Below, piece by piece: positions 27,378 to 35,886 of a stretch of 64,000 nucleotides of DNA. A program made the translations under genes and the position numbers. Position 1 is the stretch's first letter, and each line of letters starts with the position of its first letter. The notes under the pieces were generated by a model, which saw nothing but the letters and a program-made list of their open reading frames with translations, was not told the DNA's origin and did not search any database. This DNA comes from Allobosea caraganae (GTDB lineage: Bacteria > Pseudomonadota > Alphaproteobacteria > Rhizobiales > Beijerinckiaceae), in assembly GCF_003351345.1 (NCBI RefSeq), contig NZ_QQTO01000010.1, positions 1-64,000 on the forward strand. The letters are read 5' to 3'.

Positions 27378-27493
27378 CCCTCAGCCCTCATCCTGAGGAG
27401 CGCCGTAGCGCGTCTCGAAGGATGCTCCAGCGCGCTCTGGAACATCCTTCGAGACGCGAGCTGAAGCTCGCTCCTCAGGATGAGGGCTGAGGG
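27378..27493. repeat. Composite dispersed repeat, copy B (most intact)
   Basis: The outer arms CCCTCAGCCCTCATCCTGAG with GAGC, at 27378-27401, and the right end 27470-27493 are exact 24-base reverse complements. Inside, GCGTCTCGAAGGATG and CATCCTTCGAGACGC form a second exact pair. It ends 22 bases before the next start codon. Confidence 0.9.
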
Positions 27494-27515
27494 CGGACGA
27501 TCAGGGAGCTAGCCC

Positions 27516-28502
27516 ATGTCGACCTTCAAAGCCCTCGTCGCGACCAAGGGCGAGACCGGGACCAACCTCGCCTTCGCCGATTTCGCCGAGGCGGATTTGA
27601 TGGAGGGCGACGTCACCGTCCGGGTCACGCACTCGACGGTGAACTACAAGGACGGGCTCGCCATCACCGGCAAGGCGCCGGTCATCAGGCGCTGGCCGAT
27701 GATCCCCGGCGTCGATTTCGCCGGTCGGGTCGAAACCTCGGAGCACCCCGATTTCAAGCCCGGCGACCTCGTCGTGCTCAATGGCTGGGGCACAGGCGAG
27801 AGCCATCTTGGCGCCTACGCCCAGAAGAGCCGTGTCAAGGGCGACTGGCTGGTGCCGCTGCCCGCCGGCATGAACCCCGCCGAGGCGATGGCGATCGGCA
27901 CGGCCGGCTACACCGCGATGCTCTGCGTGCTGGCGCTGGAGAAGCATGGGCTGAAACCCGCTGACGGCCCGGTCGTGGTCACCGGCGCGGCCGGCGGCGT
28001 CGGTTCGGTCGCGATCGCGCTGCTCGCCAAGGCCGGCTGGCACGTCATCGCCTCGACCGGCCGGGCCGAGGAGGCCGACTATCTCAAGGGCCTTGGCGCT
28101 GCCGAGATCATCGACCGCAACGAACTCTCCAGCCCGGGCCGCCCGCTCGGCAAGGAGCGCTGGATCGCCGGCGTCGACGCGGTCGGCTCGCATACGCTCG
28201 CCAACCTGCTCTCGATGACCAGGTACGGCGGCGCCGTCACCGCCTGCGGCTTGGCGCAGGGCATGGACCTGCCGGCCTCGGTCGCGCCCTTCATCCTGCG
28301 CGGGGTCGCCCTGCTCGGCGTCGATTCGGTGATGTGCCCGAAGCCGCGCCGGCTCGAGGCCTGGGCGCGACTCGCCGCCGATCTCGACCGCGACAAGCTC
28401 GCGCTGATCACCACGACGATCCCGCTTGAAAGCGTGATCGAGACCGGCAAGGCGATCGTCGAGGGCAAGGTGCGCGGACGGGTCGTGGTGGAGATCGGTT
28501 AA
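27516..28502 (+). CDS. AcuI/YhdH-type acrylyl-CoA reductase (MDR family)
   Basis: A 328-residue NADPH-dependent quinone-oxidoreductase-like protein without the zinc ligands of alcohol dehydrogenases. The family start ([24 protein letters not shown]), the nucleotide-binding [20 protein letters not shown] and [12 protein letters not shown] are characteristic of AcuI/YhdH, which reduces acryloyl-CoA to propionyl-CoA. No other gene of that pathway is adjacent; the acyl-CoA dehydrogenase at 33180 resembles DmdC, but is 5 kb away. Confidence 0.9.
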   Translation: MSTFKALVATKGETGTNLAFADFAEADLMEGDVTVRVTHSTVNYKDGLAITGKAPVIRRWPMIPGVDFAGRVETSEHPDFKPGDLVVLNGWGTGESHLGAYAQKSRVKGDWLVPLPAGMNPAEAMAIGTAGYTAMLCVLALEKHGLKPADGPVVVTGAAGGVGSVAIALLAKAGWHVIASTGRAEEADYLKGLGAAEIIDRNELSSPGRPLGKERWIAGVDAVGSHTLANLLSMTRYGGAVTACGLAQGMDLPASVAPFILRGVALLGVDSVMCPKPRRLEAWARLAADLDRDKLALITTTIPLESVIETGKAIVEGKVRGRVVVEIG

Positions 28503-28511
28503 TCAGCCTGT

Positions 28512-28802
28512 CTATTGCTGGACGAGCTTGAACTCGAAACGCTTGCCCAGCACCGAAGCGGCCTTGCGAAGCGTTTCGAGCGTGACGTTGCCGTCATGCG
28601 GATTGAGCAGCTTGTCCACCTGCGTTCGGCTGGTCTGCATGAGTTCCGCCATGCGCTTTTTGGAGAGGTGCTGGGCCTTCATCGCCTCGGCGAACTGCCA
28701 GGCGATGGCCTCCTTCTCCGCAATCGCCTTGAAGGCGTCGTAGACGCGTTCTTCCCTGAGGAAGTCGTCCAGCGATGAGCCTTTGTGCCATTTGTCGGTC
28801 AC
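28512..28802 (-). CDS. HigA-like antitoxin (HTH, XRE type)
   Basis: A 96-residue protein with a helix-turn-helix in the middle (LSKKRMAELMQTSRTQVDKLL) followed by LNPHDGNVTLETLRKAASVLGKRFEF, an arrangement typical of antitoxins that pair with HigB/RelE-like toxins. It should neutralise the toxin and repress the operon. It overlaps the upstream toxin gene by four bases, toxin first, which is the HigBA order. Confidence 0.85.
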   Translation of the reverse strand: MTDKWHKGSSLDDFLREERVYDAFKAIAEKEAIAWQFAEAMKAQHLSKKRMAELMQTSRTQVDKLLNPHDGNVTLETLRKAASVLGKRFEFKLVQQ

Positions 28803-29155
28803 GGCTTGACCTCCTTCATCCTCGCTCGTGCCAGATCGAGATCAGCCGCCGGCGTCGCTTGTGACTTCTTGATGAAGCCATGGACCACATAGATTTCGCC
28901 ATCGTCCATGAAGAACAGGACTCGTGCGATGCGCCGGCTCGGCAATGTCGATCGCACTTCCCACAGGCCACCGCCCAAAGATCGGCAAACCGGCATGCCG
29001 ATTGGCCACTGCGTCTGAACCCGCAGGAGATCGAGGCCGATAACCTGTCGGTCGGCCGCATCCAGCTCTCGAAGCCAGTCGCGCACCGGCTCGTTTCCCG
29101 CTTTGGTCCGGTAGAAGAAAACCGGGATTGTCCGCTCTTCTCCTTCGCCGGCCAT
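28799..29155 (-). CDS. RelE/HigB-like toxin (phage-derived Gp49 type)
   Basis: A 118-residue basic toxin of the RelE/ParE superfamily, expected to cleave mRNA at the ribosome. VFFYRTKAGNEPVRDWLREL, MPVCRSLGGGLWEVRS, RIARVLFFMDDGEIYVVHGFIKKSQ and DLDLARARM follow the Gp49/HigB outline. It is the first gene of the pair with the HTH antitoxin. The start codon at 29153-29155 has no clear ribosome-binding site. A small palindrome lies just upstream. Confidence 0.85.
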   Translation of the reverse strand: MAGEGEERTIPVFFYRTKAGNEPVRDWLRELDAADRQVIGLDLLRVQTQWPIGMPVCRSLGGGLWEVRSTLPSRRIARVLFFMDDGEIYVVHGFIKKSQATPAADLDLARARMKEVKP

Positions 29156-29172
29156 GGCTGGTCACGCTCGCG

Positions 29173-29189
29173 TTTATGTACGTGATAAA
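29173..29189. promoter_or_regulatory. Putative operator of the toxin-antitoxin pair
   Basis: TTTAT-GTACGTG-ATAAA is an imperfect palindrome 18 bases upstream of the toxin start, where an autoregulatory site would be expected. The arms are only 5 bases, so this is tentative. Confidence 0.35.
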
Positions 29190-29296
29190 GTGCAAACATT
29201 CAAGCGGGCCTGTGCGCGAGCCCAGCTTTGCCCGCAAGGGTTGTCGATTATTGCCGTAGGGTCAATTCGCTCTGGCGCGTGTGCGAGCGGAGATCG

Positions 29297-29995
29297 TCAG
29301 GAGCCGAAACGCTGCTCTTCGGCGGCAAGGGCCGCAGCCGCCCGCCGCGAGACCGCTTCGCGCTGTTGCTGGAAGTCCGTCCACTCCGCCTGGATGGTTG
29401 CGACCAACTCGGCCGGAGCGCTGGCCGGCGAGCCACCGGGGAAGGGCGGTTGCGGATCATACTCCATCTGCAACTGCACCTTGCGGGCGCGCTCCTCGCC
29501 GAAGAGCTGCGCCGCCAGGCTCAGGCCGAAGTCGATGCCGGAGGTGACGCCGGCGCCGGTGACGCGGTTGCGATCGCTGACGACACGCTCCGCCACCGGC
29601 TCCGCGCCGAACAGCGCGAGTTGCGGCAGCGACAGCCAATGGCAGGTGGCGCGATAGCCGCTCAGCAAGCCGGCCGCGCCGAGAACCAGCGACCCGGTGC
29701 AGACCGAGGTGACATAGCGCGCCGACGCCGCCTGCCGGCGCAGGAAGGCGAGCGTCTCGGCATCCTCCATCAGCGCGACCTGGCCGGGGCCGCCGGGCAC
29801 GAACAGGATGTCGGCCGCAGCGCAGGTCTCGAAGCTGGCGGTCGGCAGGATCTGGAGCCCGCTTGCATCCCTGACGGGTTCCATCGTCTTCCAGACCAGA
29901 TGCAGCTCAAGCTCGCGAAACCGGGCCAGGACCTCGAACGGGCCGGTCAGGTCGAGCTGGGTCAGGCGGGGATAGAGCAGCATCACGACATGCAT
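29297..29995 (-). CDS. DJ-1/PfpI family protein (isonitrile hydratase-like)
   Basis: A 232-residue cytoplasmic protein of the DJ-1/PfpI superfamily. Diagnostic stretches are LTQLDLTGPFEVLAR near the N-terminus, ILFVPGGPGQ and the nucleophile elbow SVCTGSLVLGAAGLL with the reactive Cys. ATCHW and GAGVTSGIDFGLSLAA are typical of the branch that includes isonitrile hydratase and GlxA-like regulators; a C-terminal HTH is absent, so it is not GlxA. The ATG at 29993-29995 has GAGGG upstream and begins MHVVMLLYP. The substrate is uncertain. Confidence 0.85.
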   Translation of the reverse strand: MHVVMLLYPRLTQLDLTGPFEVLARFRELELHLVWKTMEPVRDASGLQILPTASFETCAAADILFVPGGPGQVALMEDAETLAFLRRQAASARYVTSVCTGSLVLGAAGLLSGYRATCHWLSLPQLALFGAEPVAERVVSDRNRVTGAGVTSGIDFGLSLAAQLFGEERARKVQLQMEYDPQPPFPGGSPASAPAELVATIQAEWTDFQQQREAVSRRAAAALAAEEQRFGS

Positions 29996-30195
29996 GGCCA
30001 AGGCCCTCAAGTCTCGCGCTTCGAAATCTCGCGCAACCTCTCTGAACCGCTTGGCCTGCGCTGGCAACGTGCCGCCTTGCAGAGGAATTTTCCGTCGTCA
30101 CGTTGACAATTCCGGCGCTGCAGGATTGACGGGCAGGGGGCGGCGTTGCGCTGAAAAACAGGTAACGCAGCGTTATTTTCTATGGAGGCGTCAAG

Positions 30196-31041
30196 ATGGA
30201 CTTCAATATTTCTCGCTTCAGGCATGCGAAGGAAAAATTCTACGGTTCCATAATGCTCGTCATCGGCACGTTGATCTGGGCTGTTGTTCTGTTGATTCCG
30301 GTCGTCTACCTGCTGCAAGGGAAGGCTATCCCGGCGCTGATCTTTGCGCTTTATTTCGCTGCGTTCTGGCTCTTCTCCTTTATCGCGCGCGCCCTGACCC
30401 GAGCCTATATGCTTGGCCATTTCGTCATGGTGGGGCCGGCGCAGTTTCCGCAGCTGCACCGCATGGTCGTCGAGGGCACCCAGACCGTCGGGCTGAAGGA
30501 GGTTCCCGCCACCTTCGTCTACAATTCCAGCGGCGTGATGAATGCCATGGCCCTGCGCCTCGTCGGCCGCAGCCGCTATATCTGGCTGACCTCGGCGCTG
30601 ATCGATTGCGACGATGAGGATCAGGTTCGCTTCGTCGTCGGCCACGAACTCGGCCACCACGTTGCCGGCCATCTCGACGAGCCCTGGTCGTACCTGCGCC
30701 TGCCGGCCCATTTCATCCCCTTCCTGGCCCCGGCCTATTCGCGGGCCCGCGAATTGACCTGCGACCGCGTCGGCGTCTTCGTCGCGCGCAACCTCCAGGC
30801 CTCGCGCACGGCGTTGCAGATGCTGGCCTGCGGCAGCGCCAAGCTGAACCGGCAGATGAACCCCGATGCCTTCCAGGCGCAGGAGCGCATGGTGCCGGGC
30901 ATCGCCGGCTTCGTCCTCAACGCCATCTCCGGCTATCCGCGCCTGACGCGACGGGTCGAGGCGGTCACGCAGTTCTATGCGGGTGCGAACACCCGGGCCG
31001 AACCGGCCCCGGCGCGTGCCCAGGCGGTGCAGCCGGCCTGA
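30196..31041 (+). CDS. M48 family zinc metallopeptidase
   Basis: A 281-residue inner-membrane protease. Two hydrophobic segments near the N-terminus (about residues 18-40 and 46-64) anchor it. The zinc site is HELGHH (His150, Glu151, His154), and the third ligand is Glu186 in SRARELTCDRVG. The family includes HtpX-like quality-control proteases and this one has a similar outline, but it lacks a clear HtpX N-terminus. Its start has GGAGGCG upstream. It is divergent from the DJ-1/PfpI gene. Confidence 0.88.
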   Translation: MDFNISRFRHAKEKFYGSIMLVIGTLIWAVVLLIPVVYLLQGKAIPALIFALYFAAFWLFSFIARALTRAYMLGHFVMVGPAQFPQLHRMVVEGTQTVGLKEVPATFVYNSSGVMNAMALRLVGRSRYIWLTSALIDCDDEDQVRFVVGHELGHHVAGHLDEPWSYLRLPAHFIPFLAPAYSRARELTCDRVGVFVARNLQASRTALQMLACGSAKLNRQMNPDAFQAQERMVPGIAGFVLNAISGYPRLTRRVEAVTQFYAGANTRAEPAPARAQAVQPA

Positions 31042-31051
31042 GGGCGTAGCC

Positions 31052-31957
31052 TCACCCGGCCCCTTCCAGCAGCCCGCGCTTCTTCGCCAGCTCGTGGCCG
31101 CAGAAATCCATGAAGGCGCGCACCCTCGGGGCGTGCCGGATGTCCGGGTGGGTCAGGATCCAGAGCCCGGTCGAGAAATCCGGGTTCGGCGGCGTCAGCC
31201 GGACCAGGCAGGGGCGCTGGTCGGCGATGAAGCAGGGCAGGGGGCCGATGCCGAGCCCCTGCTCGACCGCTTCGGTCAGGCCGAGCACGGCCGAGCTCTT
31301 CAGCGCGATCCGCTCCGGCGGCACGCGGTCTCGGACATAGCGCGCCGCCTTCACATAGCCGAGCTGGTCGCCGAGCGTGACCCAGTTGCGCTCGAGCAGC
31401 GCGGCCGGGTCTGCGGCTTCGGCCGGCGTCAGGCCCTCGTCCTTGCGGGCGTAGATCGCCCAGGTCAGGGTCGCGAGCCGGCGGCCGACCAGCGTCTCTC
31501 CCGGCGAATCGCTGGCGCGGATGGCGACGTCGGCATCGCGCTTCGACAGGTTCAGCGTCTGGTTGCCGATCGCGACGTCGAGCCTTATCGCCGGATGCGC
31601 CTGCCGGAACGCGGCGAAGATCGGCAGCAGCATGTTGAGATAGAGCGTGTCGGTGGTCGTCACCCGCAGTTCGCCTGAGGGCGCGACGTCGCGCCCGGCG
31701 AGGCGCCGATCGAAGGCGGTGACGTCCTCGTCCATGCGCGCTGCGAGCGCGGTCATCTCCTCGCCGGCGACGGTCGCGACATAGCCGGTCTTGCGGCGCT
31801 CGAAGAGCGGCAGGCCGAGCTGCTCCTCGATCTGCCCGAGGCGGCGGAACACCGTGGAATGGTTGACGCCGAGCGCCTGCGACGCGCCGGTCAGCCCGGC
31901 ATGGTCGGCAATCGCCTTGACCAGCCTGAAATCGTCCCAGGCGAGATTGGCCTTCAT
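31052..31957 (-). CDS. LysR family transcriptional regulator
   Basis: A 301-residue DNA-binding regulator. The N-terminal winged helix is visible as DFRLVKAIADHAGLTGASQALGVNHSTVFRRLGQIEEQLGLPLFER; the effector domain starts near residue 88 (GELRVTTTDTLYLNMLLP). The ATG at 31955-31957 has GAGGAG upstream; 56 codons of upstream open frame are not judged coding because they run into the Sua5 gene. Target genes are not evident. It converges on the M48 gene with 10 bases between stops. Confidence 0.9.
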   Translation of the reverse strand: MKANLAWDDFRLVKAIADHAGLTGASQALGVNHSTVFRRLGQIEEQLGLPLFERRKTGYVATVAGEEMTALAARMDEDVTAFDRRLAGRDVAPSGELRVTTTDTLYLNMLLPIFAAFRQAHPAIRLDVAIGNQTLNLSKRDADVAIRASDSPGETLVGRRLATLTWAIYARKDEGLTPAEAADPAALLERNWVTLGDQLGYVKAARYVRDRVPPERIALKSSAVLGLTEAVEQGLGIGPLPCFIADQRPCLVRLTPPNPDFSTGLWILTHPDIRHAPRVRAFMDFCGHELAKKRGLLEGAG

Positions 31958-32024
31958 TTGCGCCCGCTCCTCATGCGGAGAAGCATCGCGATATCTTGCG
32001 CGATTGCAAGACGCGTTTGCAAAC

Positions 32025-33023
32025 TCAGCGCGGTGCCGCCGCCCGCCGCAGCCTGTCGTTGATCGCCTCGCCAAGCCCGCTTTCGGGGATCGGGGCGATG
32101 GCGATGGCAGCAGGCCCCTGCGCATCGAGCTGGCGCATGTAGCCGAACAGGTTGGCGGCTGCTTCCGCGAGATCGCCCATCGGGCTCAGGTTGAGCGCGA
32201 TGCCGGGCGCAATGAAGCCGGCGCGCTCCGGCCCGAAGCCGAGCCAGGCCTCGCCCGCGCGTGGCGCCTCAGCCTCAAGCCGCACCTGCGCCGCCGGGGC
32301 ATAGTGCGAGGCGAGCAGGCCGGGCGAGACCGGCGCGGCTCCGGCTTCGCCCGCCAGCACCAGCGAGCGTCCGATCACGCCCTCGATCGCGGCGCGCGGC
32401 ACGCCACCGGGTCGCAGCAGCTTCGGCGCGCCGTCGAGGCAGGCGACGATGGTCGATTCGACGCCGATCACAGTCGGGCCGGCATCGAGTACCGCGTCGA
32501 TCCTGCCATCGAGATCGGCCAGCACATGCGCCGCGCTGGTGGCGCTGACCCGGCCGGAGCGGTTGGCCGAGGGCGCCGCGATCGGCCGCCCGGCCGCCTC
32601 CAGCACGGCATGCGCCAGAGGATGCGCCGGCACGCGCAAGGCGACAGAATCGAGTCCGGCCCGCGCCAGCTCGCTGACCGTGCAGCCGGAAGAGATCGGC
32701 ACGACCAGCGTCAGCGGCCCCGGCCAGAAGGCCTTGGCGAGCGCCAGCGCGTTGGCGTCGAACATCCCCTCGCGCCGGGCCGCTTCGATGCTCGGCAAAT
32801 GCGCGATCAGCGGGTTGAAGCTCGGCCGTTCCTTGGCGGCATAGATGCCGGCGACCGCCTTGCCCGAGGTCGCATCTGCGGCGAGCCCGTAGACCGTCTC
32901 GGTCGGCAGCGCGACGAGCCCGCCCTCGCGCAGCAAGCGCGCGGTTTCAGTGATGCCCTCCGCATCGGCGGCGAGGCGGCGCGTGACACGCGGTGCGGGG
33001 GAGGTTGACGTCGAATGGTTCAT
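32025..33023 (-). CDS. L-threonylcarbamoyladenylate synthase (Sua5 type)
   Basis: A 332-residue enzyme that makes threonylcarbamoyl-AMP from threonine, bicarbonate and ATP for tRNA t6A modification. The N-terminal YrdC-like domain has GGLVALPTETVYGLAADA, YAAKERPSFNPLIAHL, FWPGPLTLV, VALRVPAHPLA and PIAAPSANRSG. A C-terminal Sua5 domain, linked by SPGLLASHYAP, is present as well, so this is the long Sua5 form. It is upstream of the LysR gene by 67 bases. It is transcribed divergently from the acyl-CoA dehydrogenase gene. Confidence 0.93.
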   Translation of the reverse strand: MNHSTSTSPAPRVTRRLAADAEGITETARLLREGGLVALPTETVYGLAADATSGKAVAGIYAAKERPSFNPLIAHLPSIEAARREGMFDANALALAKAFWPGPLTLVVPISSGCTVSELARAGLDSVALRVPAHPLAHAVLEAAGRPIAAPSANRSGRVSATSAAHVLADLDGRIDAVLDAGPTVIGVESTIVACLDGAPKLLRPGGVPRAAIEGVIGRSLVLAGEAGAAPVSPGLLASHYAPAAQVRLEAEAPRAGEAWLGFGPERAGFIAPGIALNLSPMGDLAEAAANLFGYMRQLDAQGPAAIAIAPIPESGLGEAINDRLRRAAAPR

Positions 33024-33179
33024 ATATAAACTAACTGGCTTCGCTCGACGGATGTCGAGATGCTTGCGCGTGGCGAAGGGGATAGTTCGCCGCTAACATC
33101 GCCGTCAACGCAACAGCGGCGGATAGAGACCTTCGACGGGCCTGTTCGTCCGATAGCGAAGGCGTTCAGGGAGAAGACC

Positions 33180-34955
33180 ATGAGCTATCGCGCCCCGGTC
33201 GAGGATATCGTCGCCACCTTGCGCCATGTCGCCGGGCTGGACCGGCTGATCGCGGACGGGCTCGCGCCCGATCTCGAAGGCGGCATGACCGAGGCAATTC
33301 TCGACGAGGCCGCCAAGTTCGCGGCCGAGCGGCTCGCGCCGCTGAACGTGGTCGGCGACAAATATGGCTCGACCCTGAAGGACGGCGTCGTCACCACCCC
33401 GCCGGGCTGGAAGGAGGCCTATCGCGCCTGGGCCGAAGCCGGCTGGAACGCGCTGCCGGCGCCGGAGGCCTATGGCGGCCAGGGCCTGCCGCTGCTGCTG
33501 CAATCGGCCTGCACGGAGATGTGGAACTCGGCCGCCTTCGCCTTCGCGCTCGGCCCGCTGTTGACCGTCGGCGCCATCGAGGCGCTCCATGCCCATGGCT
33601 CGGAGGAGCTCAAAGAGACCTATCTCGCCAAGCTCGTCTCCGGCGAGTGGATGGGCACGATGAACCTGACCGAGCCGCAGGCCGGCTCCGACCTCAACGC
33701 GCTGCGCTCCAAGGCCGAGCGCGCTGGGGACGGCACCTACCGCATCACCGGCCAGAAGATCTTCATCACCTATGGCGAGCACGACATGACCGAGAACATC
33801 GTGCATCTCGTCCTCGCCCGGCTGCCAGATGCGCCCGCAGGGACGCGCGGCATCTCGCTCTTCCTCGTGCCGAAATACCTCGTCAACAAGGACGGCTCGC
33901 TCGGCGCCCATAACGACCTGCGCTGCTCCGGCATCGAGCACAAGCTCGGCATCCACGCCTCGCCGACCTGCTCGATGGCCTATGGCGACGAGGGCGGCGC
34001 GATCGGCTGGCTGATCGGCGAGGAGAATCGCGGCCTCGCCTGCATGTTCACGATGATGAACAACGCCCGGCTCAACGTCGCCTTGCAGGGCGTCGCCATT
34101 GCCGAGCGCGCCTACCAGCAGGCGCTCGCCTTCGCGCAGGAGCGCCGGCAGGGCACGGCACTCGACGCACCGAAGGGCTCAGCCATGAGCCCGATCATCG
34201 TCCACCCCGATATCCGCCGCATGCTGATGGACATGCGCGCCAAGACGCAAAGCGCCCGCGCCATCTCGTACCTGCTGGCCGAGGCGCTCGACCGCTCGCA
34301 TCGCGAAACCGACGAGCCCAAGCGCAAGGCGGCTGCCGAGCGCGCCGCGATCCTGACCCCGGTCGCCAAGGCCTATGCCACCGATATCGGCATCGACGTC
34401 GCCTCGACCGGCATCCAGGTCCACGGCGGCATGGGCTATGTCGAGGAGACGGGCGCAGCGCAGCACCTGCGCGACGCCCGCATCGCCACGATCTACGAGG
34501 GCACCAACGGCATCCAGGCCATCGACCTCGTGCTGCGCAAGCTGCCGCTCTCCGGCGGCGAGGCGGTCAAGGCGCTGATCGCCGAGATGCGCGGCGTCGC
34601 CGCCGAGGTCGCGGCGGCGAATACGCCGGGCTTCGGGCATACCGCTGCTCGTTTGACGGCAGCCATCGACGCGCTCGAGCGCGCGACCCAATGGATGCTG
34701 GCGACGATGGGCGCGAAACCGGCCGAGGTGCTGGCCGGCGCGACGCCCTACCTCAAGCTTTTCGCGCTCGCGCAGGGTGGCACAGGGCTGGCCAAGAAGG
34801 CGCTCGCCCTGCGCTCCGAGGAGAGCGGCGCGGCGGCGCTAGCCACCGCCCGCTTCTACGCCGAGCACAACGTCACCGAGGCGCCGGCGCTGGAACTGGC
34901 GGTGACCGAGGGCGCCGGCGCGGTCGAGGATGCCGACGCGGTCTTCGCGGCGTGA
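33180..34955 (+). CDS. Acyl-CoA dehydrogenase (DmdC-like, with C-terminal extension domain)
   Basis: A 591-residue flavoprotein that introduces a double bond into an acyl-CoA. The core shows GTMNLTEPQAGSDLNALRSKA and RITGQKIFITYGEHDMTENIVHLVLAR; the catalytic Glu is in TIYEGTNGIQAIDLVLRKL. A C-terminal domain of about 120 residues follows, as in 3-methylmercaptopropionyl-CoA dehydrogenase (DmdC) and other long acyl-CoA dehydrogenases. The exact acyl substrate cannot be read from the sequence. The ATG at 33180 begins MSYRAPVEDI, the usual start of this group. It ends five bases from the convergent methyltransferase gene. Confidence 0.92.
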   Translation: MSYRAPVEDIVATLRHVAGLDRLIADGLAPDLEGGMTEAILDEAAKFAAERLAPLNVVGDKYGSTLKDGVVTTPPGWKEAYRAWAEAGWNALPAPEAYGGQGLPLLLQSACTEMWNSAAFAFALGPLLTVGAIEALHAHGSEELKETYLAKLVSGEWMGTMNLTEPQAGSDLNALRSKAERAGDGTYRITGQKIFITYGEHDMTENIVHLVLARLPDAPAGTRGISLFLVPKYLVNKDGSLGAHNDLRCSGIEHKLGIHASPTCSMAYGDEGGAIGWLIGEENRGLACMFTMMNNARLNVALQGVAIAERAYQQALAFAQERRQGTALDAPKGSAMSPIIVHPDIRRMLMDMRAKTQSARAISYLLAEALDRSHRETDEPKRKAAAERAAILTPVAKAYATDIGIDVASTGIQVHGGMGYVEETGAAQHLRDARIATIYEGTNGIQAIDLVLRKLPLSGGEAVKALIAEMRGVAAEVAAANTPGFGHTAARLTAAIDALERATQWMLATMGAKPAEVLAGATPYLKLFALAQGGTGLAKKALALRSEESGAAALATARFYAEHNVTEAPALELAVTEGAGAVEDADAVFAA

Positions 34956-34960
34956 GTGAC

Positions 34961-35749
34961 TTAGACTGCCTTCCGCACCCGCAGATGCAGGAACAGCGGC
35001 GTGACGCGCAGATCCGCCAGATCGGGCACCGCCTCGGCTGTCGCCTCATCGACCGTCGGCTCGTGCATGTGCTCGATGGAAAATCCGGTCGCGATGATCA
35101 GGTTGATCCAATCGCTCAGCGTGCGGTGGAAGCGCGGCACGCGAAACGGCTCGACCTTGGCCTTCTCATCCGCGGGCGCGGCGCCGAAGCGCCAGGTCTC
35201 GATGTCGCCCTGCACCGCACCGAAATAGCCGCCGACCTCGACGGCGCGCACGGTGCCATCCGACTCGCGCAGCACCTTGCGATAGGGCGGCGAGAAGCAG
35301 GGATGCAGGATCGAGAATTGCAGGAAGCCGCCGGGCTTGAGCACGCGCAGGGCTTCGGCCAGGACGCGGTGCTGCTCCGGCATGTCCATCAGCGACATGA
35401 AGGCCGTCGCGAAGTCGAAGCTGGCATCCGCGAAGGGCAGGGCCATGCCGTCGCCGGCCATGTAGGCGATGCCGAGCGGCTGGACAGCCTCGGCCTCCTG
35501 CGCGTGGCGGATGAAGGTCGGCGCGATGTCGATGCCGGTCATCGCCGCGCCGAGTTCGGCGAGCTTGCGCGTATTGAAGCCCTCGCCGCAGCCGATGTCG
35601 AGGCCGTTCAGTCCGGCGACTTCAGGCAGGTTCACCAGGAAAGCCGGCGTGTTGATCCCGTCGCGGTAGCGGTCGTAGCCGGCGCGCGCATGGCGCGTCC
35701 AGGTCTCCGCATTGGCCTCCCAGCAGGCCGCAACCTCGCTCGCATCCAT
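34961..35749 (-). CDS. Class I SAM-dependent methyltransferase
   Basis: A 262-residue cytoplasmic methyltransferase. Motif I is NGLDIGCGEGFNTRKLAELG; the Asp after the second strand is in TGIDIAPTF; motif II-like AGDGMALPFADASFDFATAFMSLMD and the post-motif VLKPGGFLQFSILHP follow. The C-terminal part (WINLIIATGFSIEHMHEPT) is typical of small-molecule methyltransferases, but the substrate is unknown. Its convergent neighbour is the acyl-CoA dehydrogenase. A dispersed palindrome lies 38 bases upstream of the start. Confidence 0.87.
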   Translation of the reverse strand: MDASEVAACWEANAETWTRHARAGYDRYRDGINTPAFLVNLPEVAGLNGLDIGCGEGFNTRKLAELGAAMTGIDIAPTFIRHAQEAEAVQPLGIAYMAGDGMALPFADASFDFATAFMSLMDMPEQHRVLAEALRVLKPGGFLQFSILHPCFSPPYRKVLRESDGTVRAVEVGGYFGAVQGDIETWRFGAAPADEKAKVEPFRVPRFHRTLSDWINLIIATGFSIEHMHEPTVDEATAEAVPDLADLRVTPLFLHLRVRKAV

Positions 35750-35786
35750 GGCTCGCCTCGCTCGTTTTCGGGGGAGGGCTCGTCTA

Positions 35787-35835
35787 GAGCACGTTCCGCA
35801 AAAGTGGAATGCACTTTTGCGATGAGAACTTGCTC
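35787..35835. repeat. 49-bp dispersed palindrome, copy 4
   Basis: GAGCACGTTCCG ... GAACTTGCTC with the exact core CGCAAAAGTG-GAATG-CACTTTTGCG, the same subtype as copy 13954-14002. It lies in the divergent gap between the methyltransferase and an SDR gene. Confidence 0.85.
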
Positions 35836-35886
35836 AAGAACAATTTCGAAAGCCCGCCCGCCAGCGGAAAAGCAGGGCTTGTCGCA

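Noticed and set aside
33060..33179. An in-frame extension before the acyl-CoA dehydrogenase
   Set aside because: The family N-terminus begins at the ATG at 33180; the upstream codons overlap the promoter region of the divergent Sua5 gene.
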